DNA of 64,000 bases. It comes from Geosiphon pyriformis (taxonomy: Eukaryota; Glomeromycota; Glomeromycetes; Archaeosporales; Geosiphonaceae). The position numbers and the translations under genes are program-made. The notes under the pieces are model-generated. The model saw only the letters and a program-made list of their open reading frames with translations, had not been told where the DNA came from and did not search any database. Where the stretch lies: assembly GCA_016748015.1 (NCBI GenBank), contig JAAOMT010000786.1:307121-371120 (forward strand). The letters run 5' to 3'. Below, one piece after another: positions 12,968-24,075 of the stretch (its first letter is position 1; each line of letters begins with the position of its first letter).

Positions 12968-14072
12968 ATGGGTCTTCCTATGTACGTTTCCCCTCCTCTG
13001 GCCAAAAGACAGCTATCATTAAAACAACCACAAACACCCACAGACCAGCCTTCAGACGTTTCAAGTGATGCTAGTCAAAATTCTCGAACAAGCGCTTTTG
13101 GTAATCGTTTTTTTCTCGATAGGAATCTATCTAGCTCACCAATCTCATTCAGCCAAAATAGTGAGATGAATGCTTTTCTTCCTTCTTTGGACAACAATCT
13201 CACTGACCAACAACCAATATTAGAGATTCCAGAGTGGCTACCTGTTAGAAATGACCAGCAACGGCATGAAGAACGACGTAGAAGAAGATCCCTTCCATAT
13301 AATCTTGTCCACAACATTCAACGACTTCATCAACTGCATCATCTACACCGTACACGTGAACAAATGGTTTCTACTTCTAGCCTCGCGGCTAGACGTGGTC
13401 TACAAGCTGCACATCTAATGAATCTTCAAGCTGAGCAAAGTTCACAAGTTAGGTCAAATCCTCTTCCTCCTCTTCGAAGTCCAGTGAGAATTCGCCCCAC
13501 TGATGATCACCATCGTTCGCACCATCGTAATCATCGCTCTCAGTACGACCGCAATCACCCTCAAAGCCACCGCACTCACGATGATATTATATCCTCAACT
13601 CCATCTCAAACAAACAATTCGACATCAAGCACACAACCTTCATCTACAGCATTAGATGAAGTGATTAGACGAGTAAATCTGTTACGCCAAATGGCTCAGC
13701 AGCAGGAAAGATTATTAAGACCAAGATACCGACCATCAAATGGATCCAGCCGGTCATCATCTTCAACAATTTCGCCTTCAATAGCAAGTTCAGCTGGGAC
13801 AATCAGAGAAAGTCTACTCGAAAATACGAGGTTGCCACCGATGTCGGTTGACAATCCAACCCTCGTCCCCACACAAAATCTCGCACGCCTGTTACCACTA
13901 CCAGCTTCTCAATCCAACAATTATCGTTATCATAGACATTATGCTCTTGCTTTAGAGCCTACTATTAATAATGGGAGTTTTGAGGGAGATCCTTCTGTCC
14001 CATTTATTTTCCTTAGCGATGATTCAGGTTCAAATCAACAGACACGTATCTTATCTCCCATACCAAGGCGAC

Positions 14073-14152
<80 letters not shown>

Positions 14153-14362
14153 CATAATACATATTCGGCTGCATTAGCTGCTGTATCTGTCAATTCTATT
14201 GACCTTGAGGGGGAGGAGAGGGATGGCTATGAAGTGGATGGAAATAGGGTGGTAGTTGGAATTAGAGACCAATCCCCAGCAAATTTTGGTGCCTCTAATA
14301 ATGATGAAATCACTGAAATAATTCCGGAACAGAGAGGTTCAGCTTTTGGAGGGTGTTGCTAG
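12968..14362 (+). CDS. Intronless low-complexity protein with poly-Asn tract
   Basis: A single uninterrupted frame of 464 codons. I recognise no domain. The product is largely disordered: Ser/Pro/Gln-rich N-terminus, an Arg-rich patch (EERRRRRS) near residue 100, a His/Arg-rich stretch around residues 178-200, Ser-rich regions, a run of about 25 Asn (from residue 371), and an acidic end rich in Glu/Asp. The lack of introns is unusual among its neighbours. The Asn run is coded by a pure AAT microsatellite. A regulatory or RNA-binding role would fit the composition, but nothing in the sequence proves it. Confidence 0.75.
14078..14152 (+). repeat. (AAT)25 microsatellite inside coding sequence
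   Basis: A perfect trinucleotide run of about 25 units encoding polyasparagine in frame in the preceding gene. Length changes in whole units would keep the frame, so the protein is expected to be length-polymorphic between strains. Confidence 0.95.
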
Positions 14363-14904
14363 TGGACAAGTCTTCAAAAAATTTCATTTTTTATTAATAA
14401 GGTATTTTCATTGGATTTTCCTTATATAAAGATTGGATTTTTTACTTTAAAATTTGCTCATGATGTTTTTATCATCCGTGAACATTTAGGGTACAATTGT
14501 TTCGATTATGTACGCATATGATCAAATAAATTTTCTGCTACGTTTTCTTTAAAGTTTGGGAAACGTGGAAGAAAAAAAGAGATAAATGTAGATATATGGA
14601 TGAAAATCAAAAAATAGCATGTGCCTATATGATACGGCAAGAAAAATTTTTTTCACTCGGTTTTTCGTAAATTTGTTACTTCTGATTTCCTACTCTTAGA
14701 TAAATTACCAAGCAAAATAAAACTCAAAAAAAAGCTGTAAAAAATTATGCTTTTATCCGATAAAAATCGAGAGATATGTGATCTGTTCATTAGCCGAAAC
14801 AAGAAATTTCTGTATTTGGAGATTTTCAATTGCAACAAATTCACATAAGGTTGCGTATTCGATTTTTTTCCTGTGAAGAAATCAAACTTTCAAGCGGTTC
14901 TTCA
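14363..14904. other. Intergenic region before the amidohydrolase
   Basis: AT-rich DNA without a supportable gene. It contains the 3' end of the Asn-rich gene and the promoter of the amidohydrolase. The frame of the next gene stays open upstream to 14830 without an ATG, so 14905 is its first usable start. Confidence 0.5.
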
Positions 14905-17900
14905 ATGTCAAAACATTACGAGTATTTCGAGTCCGAAATTAATGGACGTGCTATTTACTTGAATTCCACAACCAATTTGAAAAAACCTTTAGCTAGTCTT
15001 TTAGTATTACTCTTTTTTTCAACACTTTGGACTGCATATCATATTAGTTCTAATACTCTTCGAACTGTGCAAGTTCCTTCTGGTATTTCTTTTGAAGCAT
15101 TTCGAGAAGGACTTGAGAAATGCGCTGCATTTAAAAGACGACCAACAGATTTCACAAATAGAACGCGTGTCAATAATCCCAGACGTGATACCAATTCTGA
15201 AACCATAATTTTCAAGAATGGTAACATACTTGATGGTTTGGGGAACAAAATTGGAAAGGATGTGGCTATTAAAGATGGTCTTATCCTCTCAATCGGAGAA
15301 AATCTGGAGGTTGAAGGGGCCAAAGTGATTGATTTAAAAAAGAAATATATGTCGCCTGGACTTGTGGATATGCATAGGTCTGTGTGTGATAAATAATCAC
15401 GTCGCGTTGATTGATGATCTACCTTTGAAATGTGGCTTATTTGTCCGCTATTCCAAAAGTCATCTTGGTGTTAATTCTTGGCCAGAGTTATTCGGAACTG
15501 ATGATACTAATGAATCAACTGACCCAATTACTCCTTATGTTTGTATTAGTTCAGATAAAGATTTTGACCTGAAATATATCAAAGAATTGGTTCCAGAGAA
15601 AATCGTATTTTTTTTTGGTTTATTTACATTGGATCTTGATCTTTTTTGATAATGACAACCAGTTTTTTGATGTATTTCTAGTTCTTTAAAAGAAATATAT
15701 TCTTTAAAAAGCTTATAATAATATACCTCACGCTAGAGTTTAAATGAATTACTAGGTACGCGCTATTGATGGTCTCAATCCAAGTGATCCTGGTAAGTTA
15801 AATCTTGATTCACGTTGATATACTCTGTGGGATATTTATTGATCCTGAATTTTATTTTCAAGCTCTTCGCATAATTGCTTCGGGTGGAATCACTACTTCG
15901 TTAGGTAAGAGAACTAGTAAAAAATTCACCTCACCACCCTTTGACCAATTTTTTACCTTTATAAGTGTTGTTCAAGATAGCTAAAATGACCAAGACATTT
16001 CCTCCCATGAATTGGGTGCCGTCACAAATTGTTTTTGTTTGCGTTTCAGATTCATTTGAAATGATAAAATCCGGCCTTTGTAGTTAAGCATGCGATCCAC
16101 TTTGAGATTATAATTAATAAATAGAAAACCATACTCAAATTCCAAGTTAATTTCTTTTGAATTACTTTTAATCTCAACCAGAATTAAAATTTAATTCAAA
16201 CCTGATTTCAATAGCGATCTGTGACGGCGCCCAAAGGGCTAGAATTTTATTTATAATTTAATGCATCATTTCGCCTGATCAACAAGGGTCTCAAAAAATA
16301 TGTACAAAGATAAGTTTCATACTTTTAATTCATCTATAGTTCTACCGGGGAGTGCCAATTTAATGGGTGGTGAGGGTTATGTAATCAAGTTGCGTCCTGT
16401 TGATACACTATCAGTTGAGGATATGGATATCAATGCTCATATAAGTTTTACTGAACAAAAGCCTTGGAAATGGATGAAGATGGCTTGTGGTGAAAATCCA
16501 AAGGTAATTTCAATATAAAAATATTTCACAGGTAGTTTTTTATTAAGAATAATAAAAATATAAAATTCTCTAATTTTTATGTGCTAAAAAGGGAGTATAT
16601 GGTCGACGTCTCAAAAAGATGCCCAAAACTAGATTGGGCGAAGCTTGGCTTTTCAGAAAAAGATTTGCTGAAGCACAAGTTTTAAAGCAGAAACAAGATG
16701 ATTGGTGTGATAGTGCTGAAAAACTGGGTAATAATGAACAATTGAATACAAGATTTCCTGAAGATTTATCCAATGAACTTTTGGTGGCTTTGTTGAGGGG
16801 AGATGTGAAATTAAATGTTCATTGTTATGAGGTTATTCAGTTTTTACAATTAATTATTGAAATCAATTATCTATCTTTATTAATTTTACTAATTCTTGCT
16901 GATATAATTGATTAAAAGACTCATGATATTGAAGCGTTCATTAGGCATTCTATCGAGTTCAAATTTAATATTGCCGCAATTCATCATGCTTTAGATGCTT
17001 ATCGAATTCCTAGTATCATAAAAAGAACATCAAATGAGATTACTGTCGCCATTTTTTCAGATTTATGGGGTTATAAGAAAGAAGCTTTTCAGGCTAGTAC
17101 CAAAGCACCACTTATACTTTCGGAAGCGAATATTCCCGTTGCTTTAAAAAGTGATCACCCAGTGACCAATGCAGTAATTATTTTCAATTTTATTTTAAAC
17201 GAATTTTAAACGTAATTATTCAAAATTTTCAAAATTTTTGATACTTTTAATTTCAGCAAAATTTGGTTTACGAAGCTGCCAAAGCACACCATTATGGTCT
17301 TAGTGAAGGTCTTGCATTAGCGGCTGTAACCTCTATCCCTGCAAAAGCTCTTGGTCTTGAATATCGTATTGGTAGAATCGCTGAAGGATATGATGCTGAT
17401 CTTGTGGTGAATAAGAAATTTTTGCACACAAATGGTTTTTTTGGAGCTCAATATAAAATATCCCTTATTTAGATATGGAATTCTCATCCGCTTTCACTCG
17501 GTGCTACTCCTCTGGAAGTTTATATTGATGGAATACCTCAATTCAGAGCATCAATGTCTGTCCTCGCTCAGGCACCCAAAAAGCCCATCTCATTAAATAA
17601 TTCAATGTCACCTGATAGGAAATCAGGGGATCAACGTAAAATGCGAATTTCCTCCTCCGTTCTCATAACAAATGTGGGAAAGATCTTTGTGAATGAAAAT
17701 TCAATTATGAACGCTTTATCAAGGCCGGAAAATGAAAGGATGAAAATTTTAGTTCAAGGAGGAATTGTGAAATGCTTAGGATATTCATGTGACAAAATTG
17801 AATCAATTGTGGCTGATCATGTAGTTGATTTGGAGGGCGGTTATGTATTACCGGTGAGTTTTATAAATACTACTTAATGCTCATCAAACTGTTCTGCGAG

Positions 17901-20900
17901 CAAAAAAACATAAAACTCTTTGAAAAACCCTGTAGGGGATTGTAGCCGTTGGAACTGATCTTGGTCTTTCAGAAATTGAGCAAGAACCTCGTACACGTGA
18001 TGGGATCGTTGCATCTCTTTCAAGTCCTAACGATACTCATCATATAATACACGCGTTAGATGGATTAAAATTAGGTGGTAAACATTTGGATGTTGCCTAT
18101 AAAGCTGGCATTCTCACTGCTGTAACTGCTCCATTGTCTCGATTTGGAGTGGTGATTGGAGTTTCTACTGCGTTTAAAACTGGTGGGATAACTAGTGAGT
18201 CATTAAAATTTTTAAATCTCTTTATCACCAATTTTTATCATGATAATAACATTAGCTTAATTTTGAAATGTATAAGTCATTGATGATGAAAATGACGAAA
18301 TTGTCAAAGAAGCAGTTGCTTTACATTTTCATATAGGAACATCATTCTTGGATGGTATGTTCATAAGTTTGAATTTCTCGTAATTAAAAAACATTTTCAT
18401 TTTTTAATTTGATAACTAAATATAAATCAATTTCGTGAAATTCAGAAAAAACCCCTACAGTTTCATCTCAGATTAATTTCCTACGGCAAGCATTAATACA
18501 AAATATCGAGCCATCTTTCACTAATGTTTACGGGCGTGCCGCTCGGGGTGAAATTCCAGTTGCTGTCTATACTCATAGTAAAGATGAGATCGCGTCACTT
18601 ATTCGGCTTAAAAAACAAGTCAATTTGAAAAATGGTAAATTAAGATTGGTGATTATTGGTGGTGCTGAAGCACATTTTTTAGCCGAGAAATTAGCCANNN
18701 NNNNNNNNNNNNNNNNNTTCACAGGTAGTTTTTTATTAAGAATAATAAAAATATAAAATTCTCTAATTTTTATGTGCTAAAAAGGGAGTATATGGTCGAC
18801 GTCTCAAAAAGATGCCCAAAACTAGATTGGGCGAAGCTTGGCTTTTCAGAAAAAGATTTGCTGAAGCACAAGTTTTAAAGCAGAAACAAGATGATTGGTG
18901 TGATAGTGCTGAAAAACTGGGTAATAATGAACAATTGAATACAAGATTTCCTGAAGATTTATCCAATGAACTTTTGGTGGCTTTGTTGAGGGGAGATGTG
19001 AAATTAAATGTTCATTGTTATGAGGTTATTCAGTTTTTACAATTAATTATTGAAATCAATTATCTATCTTTATTAATTTTACTAATTCTTGCTGATATAA
19101 TTGATTAAAAGACTCATGATATTGAAGCGTTCATTAGGCATTCTATCGAGTTCAAATTTAATATTGCCGCAATTCATCATGCTTTAGATGCTTATCGAAT
19201 TCCTAGTATCATAAAAAGAACATCAAATGAGATTACTGTCGCCATTTTTTCAGATTTATGGGGTTATAAGAAAGAAGCTTTTCAGGCTAGTACCAAAGCA
19301 CCACTTATACTTTCGGAAGCGAATATTCCCGTTGCTTTAAAAAGTGATCACCCAGTGACCAATGCAGTAATTATTTTCAATTTTATTTTAAACGAATTTT
19401 AAACGTAATTATTCAAAATTTTCAAAATTTTTGATACTTTTAATTTCAGCAAAATTTGGTTTACGAAGCTGCCAAAGCACACCATTATGGTCTTAGTGAA
19501 GGTCTTGCATTAGCGGCTGTAACCTCTATCCCTGCAAAAGCTCTTGGTCTTGAATATCGTATTGGTAGAATCGCTGAAGGATATGATGCTGATCTTGTGG
19601 TGAATAAGAAATTTTTGCACACAAATGGTTTTTTTGGAGCTCAATATAAAATATCCCTTATTTAGATATGGAATTCTCATCCGCTTTCACTCGGTGCTAC
19701 TCCTCTGGAAGTTTATATTGATGGAATACCTCAATTCAGAGCATCAATGTCTGTCCTCGCTCAGGCACCCAAAAAGCCCATCTCATTAAATAATTCAATG
19801 TCACCTGATAGGAAATCAGGGGATCAACGTAAAATGCGAATTTCCTCCTCCGTTCTCATAACAAATGTGGGAAAGATCTTTGTGAATGAAAATTCAATTA
19901 TGAACGCTTTATCAAGGCCGGAAAATGAAAGGATGAAAATTTTAGTTCAAGGAGGAATTGTGAAATGCTTAGGATATTCATGTGACAAAATTGAATCAAT
20001 TGTGGCTGATCATGTAGTTGATTTGGAGGGCGGTTATGTATTACCGGTGAGTTTTATAAATACTACTTAATGCTCATCAAACTGTTCTGCGAGCAAAAAA
20101 ACATAAAACTCTTTGAAAAACCCTGTAGGGGATTGTAGCCGTTGGAACTGATCTTGGTCTTTCAGAAATTGAGCAAGAACCTCGTACACGTGATGGGATC
20201 GTTGCATCTCTTTCAAGTCCTAACGATACTCATCATATAATACACGCGTTAGATGGATTAAAATTAGGTGGTAAACATTTGGATGTTGCCTATAAAGCTG
20301 GCATTCTCACTGCTGTAACTGCTCCATTGTCTCGATTTGGAGTGGTGATTGGAGTTTCTACTGCGTTTAAAACTGGTGGGATAACTAGTGAGTCATTAAA
20401 ATTTTTAAATCTCTTTATCACCAATTTTTATCATGATAATAACATTAGCTTAATTTTGAAATGTATAAGTCATTGATGATGAAAATGACGAAATTGTCAA
20501 AGAAGCAGTTGCTTTACATTTTCATATAGGAACATCATTCTTGGATGGTATGTTCATAAGTTTGAATTTCTCGTAATTAAAAAACATTTTCATTTTTTAA
20601 TTTGATAACTAAATATAAATCAATTTCGTGAAATTCAGAAAAAACCCCTACAGTTTCATCTCAGATTAATTTCCTACGGCAAGCATTAATACAAAATATC
20701 GAGCCATCTTTCACTAATGTTTACGGGCGTGCCGCTCGGGGTGAAATTCCAGTTGCTGTCTATACTCATAGTAAAGATGAGATCGCGTCACTTATTCGGC
20801 TTAAAAAACAAGTCAATTTGAAAAATGGTAAATTAAGATTGGTGATTATTGGTGGTGCTGAAGCACATTTTTTAGCCGAGAAATTAGCCAAGCATAAAAT

Positions 20901-21318
20901 CGCCGTCGTGCTGGTACCATCTAGACCAACTCCAACTTTATGGACAGCTCAAAATGTTCTCACCGGACCACCTCTAACAAATAACACAGGAATTGATATC
21001 CTTAATGCTCACAAGGTACTTTTGGGAATTGGAATTGAAGATTCTGGACTCGCAAGAAACTTAGTTTGGGATGCTGGTTGGGTTTTTCAGAATTCAGGAG
21101 GAGAAATTTCTGAAAAAGAAGCTGTCGGATTCATTACTTGGAATTTAGAGAAAATTTTTGGTTTAAAACAAAAATCGGAAGAAATTAAAGGATTAAAAGA
21201 AGGCAGCATCGCGGATTTCGTTGCTTATGATGGCAATCCGTTTGATCTGAAAACAAATGTTCGTATTGTAGCAGGTGGTGGACGAAAGAATGTCCTGATC
21301 AATCCTGAACAGGATTAG
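14905..21318 (+). CDS. Membrane-anchored two-module amidohydrolase (gap inside)
   Basis: Amidohydrolase-superfamily protein of a large type; its substrate is unknown. After removing one duplicated block, twelve exons join cleanly: 14905-15377, 15460-15538, 15756-15792, 15863-15904, 16340-16503, 16592-16831, 16919-17173, 17257-17406, 17473-17853, 17936-18194, 18277-18354, then 20639-21318 from the right copy. They sum to 2,838 nt (945 aa). Residues 28-46 form one membrane segment, so a type II anchor is likely. Module 1 has the metal motif DMHSH (residues 155-159, split by intron 1), a later NVHCYE and IHHALD, and the SDHP acid motif. Module 2 (from about residue 570) repeats the composite beta-sandwich and LPG turn but has VAVGTD where HxH is expected. 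The annotated span is inflated by a scaffold artefact. Confidence 0.85.
16525..18697 (+). repeat. Left copy of an identical 2,173-bp block at a gap
   Basis: This block recurs at 18718-20890 with a constant offset of 2,193. All open reading frames inside it are identical between copies. It ends exactly where the N run begins and its twin starts exactly where the N run ends, the signature of two contig ends that overlap but were not merged. Confidence 0.95.
18698..18717. other. Assembly gap of 20 N
   Basis: Twenty undetermined bases. The round number suggests a placeholder rather than a measured gap size. It interrupts an exon of the amidohydrolase in the middle of a codon run that continues without a break at 20891. 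Confidence 0.99.
18718..20890 (+). repeat. Right copy of the 2,173-bp block
   Basis: Identical to 16525-18697 as far as I can see by eye. It begins inside an intron (after exon 5), which would make no sense as a tandem gene duplication, and its last base is followed by the missing continuation of the interrupted exon. Confidence 0.95.
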
Positions 21319-22199
21319 AAATTATTTGACCATGAAAATTTATTTTAAATACTACACTTATAAAGTTTTCTTTTTTATTATTATTCACGGTAGGGAGTTG
21401 TCACCATATCAGCATAGTTTATCTCCATCACAAACAAATCATTATTAAATATATTCCTCTTTCATCTTAGTTCCATTGTCACTTGAAATAGAAATATATT
21501 AATTGATGTCAGCTGCACATTCTGTTCCTTTTTTTCTACATTTTCATCATATGGACTTTTTTCCCTTTTTACGATCAATAGTGGTGAGTTTATTACTAAT
21601 GTTCTTATGGAATTCCACTACTATGGCTGTATGCTCTTGCAGATTTCTCGACTGCATCAAAGAATATAGGTTAGTAAATTTCAAAAATACAAACATCAAT
21701 TAATAAGAAATGGTACCTTCATCTCCATCAGTTGAAGATTCCTCTCATTTTTTAATTATTTCAAACCCTGCAAATAGTTAAAATAATCATTCTCATTTTT
21801 GAACAATTTCGAAATTTAACATCGAGATTTTTTTTAGTAAAACAAATTTCAAGAATGATTATTCATCTGAGGATCTGTAGTGAACTAATAGTTTAACACT
21901 CCAGTTCCGAAATGTGCCACAGAAGACCAAAGACATTCCCGAAGTTAAACGAACTAATAGTTCAACACCTCAGACAACTAATAGTCCTGAAGTGTGCCAC
22001 AGTTCAACACCAAGGATGCTTTTTATAAACCTTATTTCTCATGTCTCTTTCTCACATGTAATATTAAGAGGGCACCATTCAGTCAGGCCAACTTTTAGGA
22101 CTATTGTATGAATGAATTGAATGTTTGTCACGTGTTATGATAATATTATTCATTAATTCAGGATTATTATAATCAAAAAACAATTCTTGTAAAAGAAAA
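21319..22199. other. Intergenic region with short direct repeat
   Basis: 880 bp of AT-rich DNA with no supportable gene. A hydrophobic 66-codon frame at 21503-21703 has no family resemblance and is probably chance. An imperfect direct repeat with a 69-bp period lies at about 21882-22015: each unit begins with GAACTAATAGTT and contains GTGCCACAG. Confidence 0.5.
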
Positions 22200-23449
22200 A
22201 TGTTTCACGAAGACGAAGATGATATTCCCACGTAAAATCTTCTATCGACCAACTTTTCGTTTTTTTTATCTCGACAGAAATTAATTCATATTAACCAACC
22301 AACAGTTTATCATTAGATACTTTGTCAGCTCTACAAGAATTTTTAACTGATCAAGAAAAAGCAAATAAAATTTTTGAAAGACTACGTGCACGTTCTGAGG
22401 CACGATTTATCTCTGAGAAAGGAGATTTAAAAGATGACGAGGAGGTACTTGACGACTTAGAAATTAAAGATCAATTGATAATGGAGGATGATATGAATTT
22501 GTTCAAGGAGGATTGGCAGGTTAATGATGGTTCTCAAAGAATTTGCTTCCTTGTTTATCTAATAATTTTAATTACTCTTCTTGTTTTTTATCTAGTTAAG
22601 CCAATTTTGGGTATATGATATAATTATTATGACTTGCTTTTTTTTGGTGGAAAATAAAATTAAAGGTCACGGGCGATGAAGAAACTTATATAATCATTTC
22701 TTTAAACAAAATGTCACTAACAGTACGATGATACAACGTCGCAAACGATCGCAACAGAAATATTAAAAAATTTTGTCGCTTACGCCGGTGATCAAGATAA
22801 ACTAAAACATCAGTCAAATAATGATTATCGAATTGCATGTATTAGCACTCCAACAATATTTGTTAAGTTGAAGGTAATCAACATGAAAATTCTATTTTTT
22901 AGAGATTTGACTTTTTCAATTAGATCAAATTCTAATTTTATTATCCAAATTAGGGTTTGATACAGTCATCAACTTATAATGGATGTATACCACAACCATA
23001 TCTATTTGAGTTCGATAAGAGATTTGACATTTACGGCAAAAATTTCATTCATTATGATTACAAAAAGCCTATAAAGTTTCACGATGCTGACCGTCTGAAA
23101 GGAGCTTTTGACTATATCGTTATCGATCCGCCATTTTTGAGCGAAGAATGTTTTACAAAGACCATGATTACTACACGATGGTTGGCAAATCAAGGTTGCA
23201 AAATCTTGGTGTGCACGGGTAATTAATTCCGAAATTATATATATATATATATATATTTTCTTTGAATCATATAAAATTATGTGTTCTATTCTGATATTTT
23301 CAGGAAAGGTAATGGCAGATCTGGTAAAGCGGTTAATCGATGCTCGCATGACAAACTTTATTCCTCAACATAAAGGTGGTTTAGCAAACGAGTTTCGTTG
23401 TTTTACTAACTACAAAAGTGATCAATTAGAGTGGGTTGTTGATAATTGA
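22200..23449 (+). CDS. EFM5: EFM5-type protein-lysine N-methyltransferase
   Basis: Homologue of eEF1A lysine methyltransferase 1 (yeast Efm5, human EEF1AKMT1, once called N6AMT2), which methylates elongation factor 1A using S-adenosylmethionine. Five exons: 22200-22231, 22306-22519, 22724-22873, 22954-23218 and 23304-23449, summing to 807 nt (268 aa), slightly longer than yeast Efm5. Exon 1 gives MFHEDEDDIPT, which joins to LDTLSALQEF, the usual start region. The catalytic DPPF motif sits at residues 190-193 in the context YIVIDPPFLSEECF. The C-terminal block GGLANEFRCFTNY is also typical. Substrate assignment rests on family membership only. Confidence 0.92.
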
Positions 23450-24075
23450 AGGGTTGAGTTTCTTTCCTTGAAAAAATTTATTCGTATATCTCCTTCAAAG
23501 GTTACATTTTAGAACTCGACTTTTTTTTATTAAAATGTATCATTTCAATGTAACCGTCCGGAGCCTTTTCAATCAAGATATTATTAGGAATCAATTTTAA
23601 TCATATTTAATGGTTAAAAAAATGATGTTATTCAAGCTTCATCTTGATTTGACAATTGTTGTATAGCCTATCTCACTTTCACTATTCTCCAAATTCGAAC
23701 AGATCTATGCCTATCATTAAGGATGTACAAGTTCATTGAGCTTTTTAGATTGATCAGATCACATGAACTTTATTCCCAAAAAATTATTTTGAAGGTTTAA
23801 TACCCTTTCTCAAAGCCAGAGTTTTCAAAATGCAAAACACTTTTCTCAAAAGGCACGTTTTTTCACCCACTTTCAGGCCAAATTTTATCGCTTCACAGCT
23901 CGTAAAGGTATTTTTGCTTAAGAACTTTTGAACTTCCATAGCTTGAAATTCATATTTTATTCTTCCTTTCAGCGGCATTATGTTTCCTCCATAGCTCAAA
24001 AAGAAGTAAGTTAACATAAAATAAAATTTGTAAGCGGTTTTTCTTGAGCCAGTTGTATTTAACCTCCTAAATATA
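23450..24075. other. Intergenic region, possible minus-strand relic
   Basis: About 625 bp between two plus-strand genes. A 77-codon minus-strand frame (23784-24017) has no recognisable domain. Short strings of the form CCATAGCT recur in it, which suggests a decayed dispersed repeat rather than a gene. Nothing else is supported. Confidence 0.4.

Noticed and set aside
13971-14177. Poly-isoleucine ORF overlapping the AAT tract
   Set aside because: It is the other frame of the trinucleotide repeat inside the 464-codon gene.
18763-20476. A second tandem amidohydrolase gene
   Set aside because: It is base-for-base the same as the left block, including introns, and both copies abut the N run. An assembly overlap explains it better than a perfect recent duplication.
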